64,000 bases of DNA from Rallus limicola (lineage: Eukaryota; Chordata; Aves; Gruiformes; Rallidae): positions 1,302,001-1,366,000 of the forward strand of contig JAKCOZ010000040.1 in assembly GCA_022605955.1 (NCBI GenBank), written 5' to 3'. Every line of letters starts with the position of its first letter. Positions within the stretch are counted from its first letter, which is position 1. The notes below the pieces were generated by a model. That model searched no databases, was not told the origin of the DNA, and worked only from the letters and a program-made list of their open reading frames with translations. Both the position numbers and the translations under genes were made by a program. Shown piece after piece: positions 10,429 to 22,264 of the stretch.

Positions 10429-10972
10429 GTAAGAGCTTAAGGAGTACTCAGTGTTAAGCAGCACATAGATAATAGAAAGTGTTCTCATAGGTGGTTTTGG
10501 TTTGTTTTTTTTAACTTTTTTTGGATTGCATTTTTAGGCATTTTTAAGATGACCTTATCCAGATATCTATCGGTTCTAAGCGTGTGGTATTTTTCTGATA
10601 TTCCTGACTGTACAGAAGATAGAACCTCACCTTTTATTAACCAGCTTTTCTCTAGGACATGTAAGTTGCGAGCATCACTTCTCCCAACAGGCCCAATGAT
10701 GAGATTATCTAGCTGTTGTCAGGGTGAGCATTTTGTCTGCTTATAGAGCTTTAGCTTTCCCCATTAAAGTAACAGGGATTCAATACATAGCATTTTCCCA
10801 GTGCCACGGCTGCTCACAGACTTCCTAATGGTTCCCAGAATGCTGTGGGTTTTTTCTAGCTCCTTTAGAGGTTGCAGCAGGTCCCTCATGGGTCCCTCCT
10901 ACCAACCAGAGTTTGGTAGGAGACAGAACATAGCAGTTATCTGCAAAAGACGAGTTATGCCTTGCAAAGGTA
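10429..10972. other. Unrecognised unique DNA with a short hairpin
   Basis: Apart from the donor at its left edge, no gene or known repeat was seen. A perfect 9-bp stem TCCTACCAA / TTGGTAGGA with a 7-base loop lies at 10897-10921, 50 bases before the minisatellite. Confidence 0.4.
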
Positions 10973-11603
10973 GGTTTCCGGGTTTGGTTTCCGGGTTTGG
11001 TTTCCGGGTTTGGTTTCCGGGTTTGGTTTCCGGGTTTGGTTTCCGGGTTTGGTTTCCGGGTTTGGTTTCCGGGTTTGGTTTCCGGGTTTGGTTTCCGGGT
11101 TTGGTTTCCGGGTTTGGTTTCCGGGTTTGGTTTCCGGGTTTGGTTTCCGGGTTTGGTTTCCGGGTTTGGTTTCCGGGTTTGGTTTCCGGGTTTGGTTTCC
11201 GGGTTTGGTTTCCGGGTTTGGTTTCCGGGTTTGGTTTCCGGGTTTGGTTTCCGGGTTTGGTTTCCGGGTTTGGTTTCCGGGTTTGGTTTCCGGGTTTGGT
11301 TTCCGGGTTTGGTTTCCGGGTTTGGTTTCCGGGTTTGGTTTCCGGGTTTGGTTTCCGGGTTTGGTTTCCGGGTTTGGTTTCCGGGTTTGGTTTCCGGGTT
11401 TGGTTTCCGGGTTTGGTTTCCGGGTTTGGTTTCCGGGTTTGGTTTCCGGGTTTGGTTTCCGGGTTTGGTTTCCGGGTTTGGTTTCCGGGTTTGGTTTCCG
11501 GGTTTGGTTTCCGGGTTTGGTTTCCGGGTTTGGTTTCCGGGTTTGGTTTCCGGGTTTGGTTTCCGGGTTTGGTTTCCGGGTTTGGTTTCCGGGTTTGGTT
11601 TCC
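10973..11603 (+). repeat. 13-bp minisatellite (GGTTTCCGGGTTT)n
   Basis: About 48 head-to-tail copies appear perfect by eye. The period is not divisible by three and the unit holds no stop on the plus strand, so all three forward frames stay open and spell the same 13-residue cycle (FPGLVSGFGFRVW). That is a property of the repeat and not evidence for coding. It ends in ggtttccttc before a T-run. Confidence 0.95.
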
Positions 11604-11690
11604 TTCTTTTTTTTTTGAGTCTGTAACTTTATTTTAAGTCACAAAGTGCCAGATCTCAGCACCGGTGGTGACCTCGCGTTTTTTCCGGAT
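11604..11690 (-). other. Poly(A)-tail-like junction with AATAAA
   Basis: Read on the minus strand: AATAAA (11628-11633), then gttacagactc, then a run of ten A (11607-11616). This is the layout of a polyadenylated transcript end fixed in DNA. The GACTC just before the A run is the same pentamer that precedes each A run in the neighbouring array motif (GGCGAGGGGACTC). Confidence 0.5.
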
Positions 11691-14600
11691 TCTTTTCCTT
11701 TTTTTTTTCCTTTTTTTCCCCCCCTTTTTTTTCCCTTTTTTTCCGGTTTTTTTCCGTGTTTTTTTCCGTTTTTTTTTCCGTTTTTTTTTCCGTTTTTTTT
11801 TCCGTTTTTTTTTCCGTTTTTTTTTGCCGTTTTTTTTTCATTTTTTTTTTCCGGTTTTTTTTTCCGGTTTTTTTTTCCGGTTTTTTTTTCCGGTTTTTTT
11901 TTCCGGTTTTTTTTTCCGGTTTTTTTTTTCCGAGTCCCCTCGCCTTTTTTTTTTCCTATTTTTTCGGTTTTTTTCCCGGTTTTTTTCCCGGTTTTTTTCC
12001 CGGTTTTTTTTCCCGGTTTTTTTCCCGGTTTTTTTCTTTTTTTTTTGAGTCCCCTCGCCTTTTTTTTTTCCTTTTTTTTCCGTTTTTTTGTCCGTTTTTT
12101 TTTTTCCGTTTTGTTTTCCTGGTTTTTTTTCCGTTTTGTTTTCCTGTTTTTTTTTCCGTTTTTTTTTCCGTTTTTTTTTCCGTTTTTTTTTCCGTTTTTT
12201 TTTCCGTTTTTTTTTCCGTTTTTTTTTCCGTTTTTTTTTTCCGTTTTTTTTTCCGTTTTTTTTTCCGTTTTTTTTTCCGAGTCCCCTCGCCTTTTTTTTT
12301 TCCTTTTTTTTTTCGAGTCCCCTCGCCTTTTTTTTTTCCTTTTTTTTTTCGAGTCCCCTCGCCTTTTTTTTTTCCTTTTTTTTCCGTTTTTTTGTCCCTT
12401 TTTTTTTCCTGGTTTTTTTTCCCTTTTTTTTGTTTTTTTTTTTTCCGGTTTTTTTTCCATTTTTTTCTTTTTTTTTCCTTTTTTTTCTTTTTTTTTTTTG
12501 AGTGTCCTCGCCTTTATTTTTTTTTTTTCCTTTTTTTTTCCGGTTTTTTTTTCCGTTTTTTTTTCCGGTTTTTTTTCCGGTTTTTTTTCCGTTTTTTTTT
12601 CCGTTTTTTTTTCCGTTTTTTTTTCCGTTTTTTTTTTCCGTTTTTTTTTTCCGTTTTTTTTTTCCGTTTTTTTTTTCCGTTTTTTTTTTCCGTTTTTTTT
12701 TTCCGTTTTTTTTTTCCGTTTTTTTTTTCCGTTTTTTTTTTCCGTTTTTTTTTTCCGTTTTTTTTTTTCCGTTTTTTTTTTCCGTTTTTTTTTTCCGTTT
12801 TTTTTTTCCGTTTTTTTTTTCCGTTTTTTTTTTCCGTTTTTTTTTTCCGTTTTTTTTGAGTCCCCTCGCCTTTTTTTCCTTTTTTTTTCGTTTTTTTTTT
12901 CGGTTTTTTTTTCGGTTTTTTTTTCGGTTTTTTTTTCGGTTTTTTTTTCTCTTTTTTTTTTTTTCCTTTTTTTTTTCCTTTTTTTTTTGAGTCCCCTCGC
13001 CTTTTTTTTCCGGTTTTTTTTCCCTTTTTTTTTTCCGGATTTTTTTCCGTGTTTTTTTCCGGTTTTTTTTCCGTTTTTTTCCTTTTTTTTTCTTTTTTTT
13101 TCGGTTTTTTTCCTTTTTTTTTTTTCCTTTTTTTTCCTTTTTTTTTTCCTTTTTTTCCTTTTTTTGTTTTTTTTTCCGTTTTTTTTTTCTTTTTTTTTCT
13201 GTTTTTTTTCTTTTTTTTTGAGTCCCCTCGCCTTTTTTTTTCTTTTTTTTTTTTCTTTTTTTTTTCTGGTTTTTTTTTCTGGTTTTTTTTTCCGTTTTTT
13301 TTTCCGTTTTTTTTTCCGTTTTTTTTTCCGTTTTTTTTTCCGTTTTTTTTCCCGTTTTTTTTCCCGTTTTTTTTCCCGTTTTTTTTCCCGTTTTTTTTCC
13401 CGTTTTTTTTTCCGTTTTTTTTTCCGTTTTTTTTTCCGTTTTTTTTTCCGTTTTTTTTTCCGTTTTTTTTTCTTGAGTCTCCTCGCTTTTTTTTTTCCTT
13501 TTTTTTTTCCTTTTTTTTTTCCTTTTTTTTTTCTTTTTTTTTTCCGTTTTTTTTTCCGTTTTTTTTTCCGTTTTTTTTTCCGTTTTTTTTTCCGTTTTTT
13601 TTTCCGTTTTTTTTTCCGTTTTTTTTTTCCGTTTTTTTTTCCGTTTTTTTTTTCCGTTTTTTTTTCCGTTTTTTTTTCCGTTTTTTTTTCCGTTTTTTTT
13701 TCCGTTTTTTTTTCCGTTTTTTTCTTTTTTTTTCTTTTTATTCCTTTTTTTTTTTGAGTCCCCTCGCCTTTTTTTTCCTTTTTTTCCTTTTTTTTTTCCT
13801 TTTTTTTTTCCGTTTTTTTCTTTTTTTGTTTTCTGTTTTTTTTCTTTTATTCTTTCTTTTTTTTTTCCTTTTTTATTTCCGGTTTTTTTTCCGGTTTTTT
13901 TTCCCGTTTTTTTTCCCGTTTTTTTTTTCCGATTTTTTTTCCGTTTTTTTTTCCGTTTTTTTTTCCGTTTTTTTTTCCGTTTTTTTTTCCGTTTTTTTTT
14001 CCGTTTTTTTTTCCGTTTTTTTTTCCGTTTTTTTTCTTTTTTTTTTCAGTCCCCTCGCCTTTTTTTTTTCCTTTTTTTTCCGTTTTTTTGTCCCTTTTTT
14101 TTTTCGTTTTGTTTTCCTGGTTTTTTTTCCGTTTTTTTCCGTTTTTTTTTCCGTTTTTTTTCCGTTTTTTTTTTCGTTTTTTTTTCCGTTTTTTTTTTCG
14201 TTTTTTTTTCCGTTTTTTTTTCCGTTTTTTTTTCCGTTTTTTTTTCCGTTTTTTTTTCCGTTTTTTTTTCCCGTTTTTTTTTCGTTTTTTTTTCTTTTTT
14301 TTTCCGTTTTTTTTTCCGTTTTTTTTTCCGTTTTTTTTTCCGTTTTTTTTTCGTTTTTTTTTGAGTCCCCTCGCCTTTTTTTTTTCCTTTTTTTTTCCCG
14401 TTTTGTTTTCCTGGTTTTTTTTCCGTTTTTTTTCCGGTTTTTTTTCCGGTTTTTTTTCCCTTTTTTTTTGTTTTTTTTTTTTCCTTTTTTTTTCCGTTTT
14501 TTTTTTTCCGTTTTTTTTTCCGTTTTTTTCTTTTTTTTTTCCTTTTTTTTTCTTTTTTTTTTTTTGAGTGTCCTCGCCTTTATTTTTTTTTTTTTCCTTT

Positions 14601-15248
14601 TTTTTTCCGGTTTTTTTTTCCTTTTTTTTTCCGGTTTTTTTTTCCTTTTTTTCCTTTTTTTTTTTCCTTTTTTTCCTTTTTTTTTTTTGTTTTATTTTTT
14701 CGTTTTTTTTTCTTTTTTTTTTCCGGTTTTTTTTTCCGGGTTATTTTCCTTTTTTTTTCCTTTTTTTTACCTTTTTTTTTCTTTTTTTTTGTCTTTTTTT
14801 TTTAAGGCCCCTCGCCTTTTTTTTTTCCTCTTTTTTTTCCTTTTTTCCTTTTTTTTTTTTCCGTTTTTTTTTCTTTTTTTTCCGTTTTTTTTTTGAGTCC
14901 CCTCGCCTTTTTTTCTTTTCTTTTTTTTTTCCGTTTTTTTTCCCGGTTTTTTTTTCCGTTTTTTTTTTTCCGTTTTTTTCCTTTTTTTTCCTTTTATTTT
15001 CTTTTTTTTCGTTTTTTTTCCCGTTTTTTTTTTCCGGTTTTTTTTTCTTTTTTTTTTTCCGGTTTTTTTCCCTTTTTTTTTCCCTTTTTTTTTTTTCCGT
15101 TTTTTTTTGCCGGTTTTTTTTTCCGGTTTTTTTTCGGTTTTTTTCCGGTTTTTTTTCCGTGTTTTTTTTTCGTTTTTATCTTTTTTTTTTCTGTTTTTTT
15201 TTCTTTTTTTTTTTCCTTTTTTTTTCTTTTTTTTTTGAGTCCCCTCGC

Positions 15249-15318
15249 CTTTTTTTTTTCTTTTTTTTTCTTTTTTTTTCTTTTTTTTTCTTTTTTTTTC
15301 TTTTTTTTTCTTTTTTTT

Positions 15319-15345
<27 letters not shown>
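15249..15345 (+). repeat. Locally uniform (C T9) block in the array
   Basis: About nine consecutive decamers of nine T and one C occur without CG. This is a homogenised sub-block between two motif copies. Confidence 0.8.
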
Positions 15346-15350
<5 letters not shown>

Positions 15351-17964
15351 TTAGTCCCGTCGCCTTTTTTTTTTTCCTTTTTTTTCCGTTTTTTTTTCCC
15401 TTTTTTTTTCCGGTTTTTTTTTCCGGTTTTTTTTCCCGTTTTTTTTCCCGTTTTTTTTTTGTTTTTTTTTCCCGTTTTTTTTCCCGTTTTTTTTTCCCGT
15501 TTTTTTTTTGTTTTTTTTTCCCGTTTTTTTTTTCCGTTTTTTTTTTTCCGTTTTTTTTTTCCGTTTTTTTTTTCCGTTTTTTTTTTCCGTTTTTTTTTTT
15601 TCCGTTTTTTTTTTTTCCGTTTTTTTTTTCCGTTTTTTTTTTCCGTTTTTTTTTTCCGTTTTTTTTCTTTTTCCGTTTTTTTTGAGTCCCCTCGCCTTTT
15701 TTCTTTTCTTTTTTTTTTCCGTTTTTTTTTTCCGTTTTTTTTTTCCGTTTTTTTTTTCCGTTTTTTTTTTCCGTTTTTTTTTTCCGTTTTTTTTTTCCGT
15801 TTTTTTTTTCCGTTTTTTTTTTCCGTTTTTTTTTTCCGTTTTTTTTTTCCGTTTTTTTTTTCCGTTTTTTTTTTCCGTTTTTTTTTTCCGTTTTTTTTTT
15901 CCTTTTTTTCCTTTTTTTTTTTTCCGGTTTTTTTCCTTTTTTTTCCGTTTTTTTTTTGAGTCCCCTCGCCTTTTTTTCTTTTCTTTTTTTTTTCCTTTTT
16001 TTTTTCCGTTTTTTTTTTCCGTTTTTTTTTTCCGTTTTTTTTTTCCGTTTTTTTTTTCCGTTTTTTTTTTCCGGTTTTTTTTTCCGTTTTTTTTTTCCGT
16101 TTTTTTTTTCCGTTTTTTTTTTCCGTTTTTTTTTTTCCTTTTTTTCCTTTTTTTTTTTCCGGTTTTTTTCCTTTTTTTTCCGTTTTTTTTTTGAGTCCCC
16201 TCGCCTTTTTTTCTTTTCTTTTTTTTTTCCTTTTTTTTTCCGTTTTTTTTTTCCTTTTTTTTTCCGTTTTTTTTTTCCTTTTTTTTTCCGTTTTTTTTTT
16301 CCGTTTTTTTTTTCCGTTTTTTTTTTTCCGTTTTTTTTTTCCGTTTTTTTTTTCCGTTTTTTTTTTTCCGTTTTTTTTTTCCGGTTTTTTTTTCCGGTTT
16401 TTTTTTCCGTTTTTTTTTTCCGTTTTTTTTTTCCGTTTTTTTTTTCCGGTTTTTTCTTTTTTTCCGGTTTTTTTTCCGGTTTTTTTTCCGGTTTTTTTTC
16501 CGGTTTTTTTTCCGGTTTTTTTTTCCCTTTTTTTTTCCCTTTTTTTTTCCCTTTTTTTTTCCCTTTTTTTTTCCCTTTTTTTTTCCCTTTTTTTTTCCGG
16601 TTTTTTTTTCCGTTTTTTTTTCCTTTTTTTTTTCCTTTTTTTTTTCCTTTTTTTTCTCCCCTTTTTTTTCCCGTTTTTTTTCCCGTTTTTTTTCCCGTTT
16701 TTTTTCCCGTTTTTTTTCCCGTTTTTTTTCCCGTTTTTTTTCCGTTTTTTTTTCCGTTTTTTTTTCCGTTTTTTTTTCCGTTTTTTTTTCCGTTTTTTTT
16801 TTCCGGTTTTTTTTTCGTTTTTTCCTTTTTTTTTTCTTTTTTTTTTCTTTTTTTTTCCTTTTTTTTTTCCTTTTTTTTTTCCTTTTTTTTTTCCTTTTTT
16901 TTTTCCTTTTTTTTTTCCTTTTTTTTTTCCTTTTTTTTTTTCGTTTTTTTTTTCGGTTTTTTTTTCGGTTTTTTTTTCGGTTTTTTTTTCGGTTTTTTTT
17001 TCGGTTTTTTTTTCCGTTTTTTTTTTCTCTTTTTTTTTTTTCCTTTTTTTTTCCTTTTTTTTTTGAGTCCCCTCGCCTTTTTTTTCCGGTTTTTTTTCCC
17101 TTTTTTTTTTCCGGATTTTTTTCCGTGTTTTTTTCCGGTTTTTTTTCCGTTTTTTTCCTTTTTTTTTTCCTTTTTTTCCTTTTTTTTGTTTTTTTTTCCG
17201 TTTTTTTTTCTTTTTTTTTCTGTTTTTTTCTTTTTTTTTTGAGTCCCCTCGCCTTTTTTTTTCTTTTTTTTTCCGTTTTTTTTCTTTTTTTTTTCCGGTT
17301 TTTTTTTCCGGTTTTTTTTTTTCGTTTTTTTTTCCGTTTTTTTTTCCCGTTTTTTTTTCCGTTTTTTTTTCCGTTTTTTTTTCCGTTTTTTTTTCCGTTT
17401 TTTTTTCCGTTTTTTTTTCCGTTTTTTTTTCCGTTTTTTTTTCCGTTTTTTTTTCCGTTTTTTTTTTCCGTTTTTTTTTCCGTTTTTTTTTCCGTTTTTT
17501 TTTCCGTTTTTTCTTTTTTTTTTTTGAGTCTCCTCGCTTTTTTTTTTTCTTTTTTTTTTCCTTTTTTCTTTCCGTTTTTTTTTTCCGGTTTTTTTTCCGT
17601 TTTTTTTTTTCCTCTTATTTTTTTTTTCCGTTTTTTTTCTTTTTTTTTCTTTTTTTTTTTGAGTCCCCTCGCCTTTTTTTTCTTTTTTTTCCGGTTTTTT
17701 TTTCCGGTTTTTTTTTTCCGGTTTTTTTTTCCGGTTTTTTTTCCGGTTTTTTTTCCGGTTTTTTTTTCCGTTTTTTTTTTCCGTTTTTTTTTCCGTTTTT
17801 TTTTCCGTTTTTTTTTCCGTTTTTTTTTCCGTTTTTTTTTCCGGTTTTTTTTCCGGTTTTTTTTTCTTTTTTTTTTCCGTTTTTTTTTTCTTTTTTTTTC
17901 CGTTTTTTTTTTCCTTTTTTTTTTTTTCCTTTTTTTTTCCCTTTTTTTTTGAGTCCCCTCGCCT

Positions 17965-18118
17965 TTTTTTTCCGGATTTTTTTCCGGATTTTTTTCCGGA
18001 TTTTTTTCCGGATTTTTTTCCGGATTTTTTTCCGGATTTTTTTCCGGATTTTTTTCCGGATTTTTTTCCGGATTTTTTTCCGGATTTTTTTCCGGATTTT
18101 TTTCCGGATTTTTTTCCG
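17965..18118 (+). repeat. Locally uniform 12-bp block (CCGGATTTTTTT)n
   Basis: About 13 consecutive copies differ from the rest of the array by an A after CCGG. Such blocks suggest local expansion by replication slippage or unequal exchange of single variants. Confidence 0.85.
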
Positions 18119-19232
18119 TTTTTTTTTTCCGTGTTTTTTTCCTTTTTTTTCCTTTTTTTTCCGTTTTTTTTCCGTTTTTTTCCGTTTTTTTCGTTTTTTT
18201 TTCCGTTTTTTTTTCTTTTTTTTCTGTTTTTTTTCTTTTTTTTTTGAGTCCCCTCGCCTTTTTTTTTTCCTTTTTTTTTCCGTTTTTTTTTCCGTTTTTT
18301 TTTCCGTTTTTTTTTCCTTTTTTTTTTCCGTTTTTTTTCCGTTTTTTTTCCGTTTTTTTTTCCGTTTTTTTTCCGTTTTTTTTCCGTTTTTTTTCCGTTT
18401 TTTTTCCGTTTTTTTTTCCGTTTTTTTTTCCGGTTTTTTTTTCCGTTTTTTTTTCCTTTTTTTTCTTTTTTTTTTTTGAGTCTCCTCGCATTTTTTTTTT
18501 TCTTTTTTTTTTCCTTTTTTCTTTCCGGTTTTTTTTTTCCGGTTTTTTTTCCGTTTTTTTTTTTCCTTTTTTCCTTTTTTTTTTTTCCGTTTTTTTTCTT
18601 TTTTTTCCGTTTTTTTTTTGAGTCCCCTCGCCTTTTTTTCTTTCCGTTTTTCTTTCCGTTTTTTTTTCCGTTTTTTTTTCCGTTTTTTTTTCCGTTTTTT
18701 TTTTCCGTTTTTTTTTTCCGTTTTTTTTCCGTTTTTTTTCCGTTTTTTTTCCTTTTTTTTCCTTTTTTTTCGTTTTTTTTTCCCGTTTTTTTTTCCGGTT
18801 TTTTTTTCTTTTTTTTTTCCGTTTTTTTTCCCTTTTTTTTTTCCCTTTTTTTTTTTTCCGGTTTTTTTTGCCGGTTTTTTTTTTCCGTTTTTTTTTCGGT
18901 TTTTTTCCGGGTTTTTTTTCCGGTTTTTTTTTCCGTTTTTTTTTTTCGTTTTTATCTTTTTTTTTTTTCTGTTTTTTTTCTTTTTTTTTTCCCTTTTTTT
19001 TTCTTTTTTTTTTTGAGTACCCTCGCCTTTTTTTTTTCTTTTTTTTTTCCTTTTTTTTTTTTCTTTTTTTTTTTAGTCCCCTCGCCTTTTATTTTTTTCC
19101 TTTTTTTTCCGTTTTTTTTTCCGGTTTTTTTTTTCCGGTTTTTTTTTCCGGTTTTTTTTTCCGTTTTTTTTTTCCGGTTTTTTTTTCTTTTTTTTTTTTT
19201 CTTTTTTTTTCCTTTTTTTTTCCTTTTTTTTT

Positions 19233-19265
<33 letters not shown>

Positions 19266-19710
19266 GAGTCCCTTCGCCTTTTTTTTTTCCTTTTTTTTTC
19301 CGGTTTTTTTTTCCGGTTTTTTTTTCCGGTTTTTTTTTCCGGTTTTTTTTTCCGGTTTTTTTTTTCCGGTTTTTTTTTTCCGGTTTTTTTTTCCGGTTTT
19401 TTTTTCCGGTTTTTTTTTCCTTTTTTTTTTCCTTTTTTTTTTCGTTTTTTTTTTCGTTTTTTTTTTCCGGTTTTTTTTTCCGGTTTTTTTTTCCGGTTTT
19501 TTTTTCTTTTTTTTTTCCCTTTTTTTTTTCCCTTTTTTTTTTTCCGGTTTTTTTTGCCGGTTTTTTTTTCCGGTTTTTTTTTCGGTTTTTTTCCGGGTTT
19601 TTTTTCCGGTTTTTTTTTCCGTTTTTTTTTTTCGTTTTTATCTTTTTTTTTTCTGTTTTTTTTCTTTCTTTTTTTCCTTTTTTTTCTTTTTTTTTTTTGA
19701 GTCCCCTCGC

Positions 19711-19741
<31 letters not shown>

Positions 19742-20521
19742 TTTAGTCCCCTCGCCTTTTTTTTTTCCCTTTTTTTTTTCCGTTTTTTTTTTCCCTTTTT
19801 TTTTTCCGTTTTTTTTTTCCCTTTTTTTTTTTCCGTTTTTTTTTCCCTTTTTTTTTTCCGGTTTTTTTTTCCGTTTTTTTTTTCCGGTTTTTTTTTCGGT
19901 TTTTTTTTTCCTTTTTTTTTTCCTTTTTTTTTCCTTTTTTTTTCTTTTTTTTTCTTTTTTTTTTTCTTTTTTTTTTGGAGTCCCTTCGCCTTTTTTTTTT
20001 TCCTTTTTTTCCCTTTTTTTTTTCCCTTTTTTTTTTCCCTTTTTTTTTTCCCTTTTTTTTTTTCCCTTTTTTTTTCCCTTTTTTTTTTCCCTTTTTTTTT
20101 TCCCTTTTTTTTTCCCTTTTTTTTTTTCCCTTTTTTTTTTCCCTTTTTTTTTTCCCTTTTTTTTTTCCGGTTTTTTTTCCGGTTTTTTTTTTCCGTTTTT
20201 TTTTCCGTTTTTTTTTCCCGTTTTTTTTTCCCCCTTTTTTTTTCCCGTTTTTTTTTCCCGTTTTTTTTTCCCGTTTTTTTTTCCCGTTTTTTTTTCCCGT
20301 TTTTTTTTCCCGTTTTTTTTTCCCGTTTTTTTTTCCCGTTTTTTTTTCCCGTTTTTTTTTTCCCGTTTTTTTTTTCCCGTTTTTTTTTCCCTTTTTTTTT
20401 CCCGGTTTTTTTTCCGTTTTTTTTCCGGTTTTTTTTTCCTTTTTTTTTTCCTTTTTTTTTTTTCTTTTTTTTTCCTTTTTTTTTCCTTTTTTTTGGTTTT
20501 TTTTTTTTTCCGTTTTTTTTC

Positions 20522-20740
20522 CAGTTGGGCTGGCTTTTATCCTGGGCCTTTCCTGCCCCAGGCTGCCAGAGGCATCCCTTGGAGAGGGGATTCTTTTCTC
20601 ACCTGCTCATCTTGAATCCAAAACAGCCCAGGGAATGCTCTGGGCTGTGCTCTGGCTTCCTGAACTGCATGTCCTGCCTTATGCCAGGCACATTCCCCAG
20701 TGAATTCCCCACATTTTGTGGGACAGGATGAGAGGCCCAA
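20522..20740 (-). promoter_or_regulatory. Truncated feather keratin promoter facing the array (right)
   Basis: TATA (minus strand ATAAAAG) is at 20534-20540 with the conserved 200-base upstream block to its right. The array begins at ttttcc|agttgggctgg, where exon 1 should start. Transcription would run leftwards and produce A-rich RNA carrying GGCGAGGGGACTC repeats. The flank 20741-21410 matches other type Y keratin flanks and holds no gene. Confidence 0.7.
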
Positions 20741-21410
20741 GTATTTCCGGAGCAGAAAATGTCATTGTGGGCAGAGGATTCATTGCATGTGATGGGAGAC
20801 TCCAACAGAGGTCACGCAAGAGCAAGAGCTGGCACACACACACACATAGACGTACACTAGGCCTCTCATCATCTGGAATGAACTGAGGAGACTCCAGACA
20901 CCCAAACAGAAGCTGTCTGCACTGTCCAGGGCCATCACACAGGCCATGGGCTTAACAGAATCTTACTCTATTGTCCTCTGTGTCCAAAGGTTCAGTGATG
21001 CTGAGCAAAGACTTGTGCACCTGAGGAGAGCAGGAGATGCAGCTGATGAGAGTGAGGTGCCCAGCTCGAGGGTATTCACCGGCACAGAAGCCCTCTCTCT
21101 GCTGCCTGTCTTTCCTAGAGGACCCTGGAGATGGGCTTTAGACAGGGCACAGAAGTGCTTGTAGGCTCTGGCAGGGCAGCCTGTGGCCTGACTTCTGATC
21201 CCACGCTGAATCAAGCCATGCAAAGGTGACCAGATATGCAGGGCCTGCTGGGTGCTCATGCTGGCTGGGGAGTTCAGAGGCCACAAGAGCTGACTTGCAG
21301 GATCAGTGTCTCCAGATGGAAGGTTTGTCCCATTTCCCATGCAGGTCTGCTTTGGGATGGGGTAAGTCCTGTGTGTGAGCTGATGGCTCATCGCTGACTG
21401 TGGGAAGAGC

Positions 21411-21862
21411 CTGTAGAGTCTGTCAGAGAGTGTCCAGAGGAGGCCACAAAAGTGATCAGAGGGATGGAACCCCTGTCCTGTAAAGAGAGGTGGAGAGTCG
21501 TTCAGGGAAGAACTTCAAGCAGCCTTCCACTACCTGAAGGGGATCCGCAGGAAAGCAGAGGAGTGACTATGTGCAGACGACCTGTAGCAATAGGACAAGG
21601 GACATTGGTTTTAAACTAGAGTTGCGTAGATTTACATTAGACCTGAGGAAGAAGATCTTTACTCTGAGGGTGGTGAGACACTGAAACACGTTTCCCATGG
21701 AGGTGGTGGAGGTCCCATCCCTGCAGACATTGAAGATCAGGCTTGATGAAGCTCTGAGCAATATGACCTACTGAAAGGTGTCCCTTATTACCACAGGGGG
21801 TTGGAATAGATGGCTTTTAAAGGTCCCTTCAATTATAACAGAGTCTATAATTTTCAGAACTT
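21411..21862 (+). repeat. CR1 LINE 3' region in right arm
   Basis: Plus-strand CR1 reads from gtgtccagaggaggccac to gtcccttcaattataacag. Its first 65 bases are the same sliver found at 1415 and 36115, where an LTR-A element interrupts it. This copy therefore shows the uninterrupted CR1 beyond that point. Confidence 0.7.
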
Positions 21863-22264
21863 TCAGGTTGATCTCCAAATTCTCGTGGGTTTTCTCATAG
21901 GCCATGAAAATGGGCAGGCAAGGTGTTGACCAGTTCTCTGCTTCTCTGTAAAAACAGATTGATACAGCCTAATTGCAAAGACACATTTTCCCATTACTTG
22001 GAATGGAGAAATTGTTCTGCAGAGCTGTAACGGAAACCTAAGTGGTGTCACTGCAAAGGCTGAGCCACGCCAGGGGCAAGACTGTAGATTTGCCCCTGTG
22101 GGATATCGTAAATTGTACCATCCCCACTGCCATCCACAGGGACCCTGTGGCTGCTGGTTCCAGCCCCTGAGCTCTGAGGCAGCTCTGGGAAGCCAGTAAA
22201 TCTCTGGTTCAGGGCCTTGCAACTGTTGCGGTCTGGTCCTGGCACTCTACAGGCTCCTTCTTGC

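Larger units (their letters stand above)
11691..20521 (+). repeat. 8.8-kb T-run array with CCG spacers and a recurring 13-bp motif
   Basis: Runs of about 7-13 T are separated by CC, CCG, CCGG, CCCG, CCC or C, so the plus strand is almost free of A. The motif GAGTCCCCTCGCC recurs about 35 times (first ones at 11932, 12047, 12279, 12315, 12351) with variants GAGTGTCCTCGCC and GAGTCTCCTCGCT. Spacing is irregular, from 36 to over 350 bases. Within the array, neighbouring units share the same spacer type. Open frames of up to 1046 codons (Lys-rich minus, Phe-rich plus) follow from the lack of stop-forming triplets and are not genes. Confidence 0.95.

Noticed and set aside
10973..11603. Interstitial telomere repeat
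   Set aside because: The unit is GGTTTCCGGGTTT, not TTAGGG or a variant of it.
10801..11637. 278-codon frame through the 13-bp minisatellite
   Set aside because: All three forward frames are equally open over the repeat, so openness carries no coding information.
17965..18118. CRISPR-like array of direct repeats
   Set aside because: The units are contiguous low-complexity repeats with no unique spacers, in a vertebrate context.
15351..18491. 1046-codon Lys/Glu-rich frame on the minus strand and Phe-rich frames of up to 751 codons on the plus strand
   Set aside because: They arise because T-run repeats with CCG spacers produce no stop codons. Composition is extreme, frames overlap on all phases, and no promoter or splice context is tied to them.
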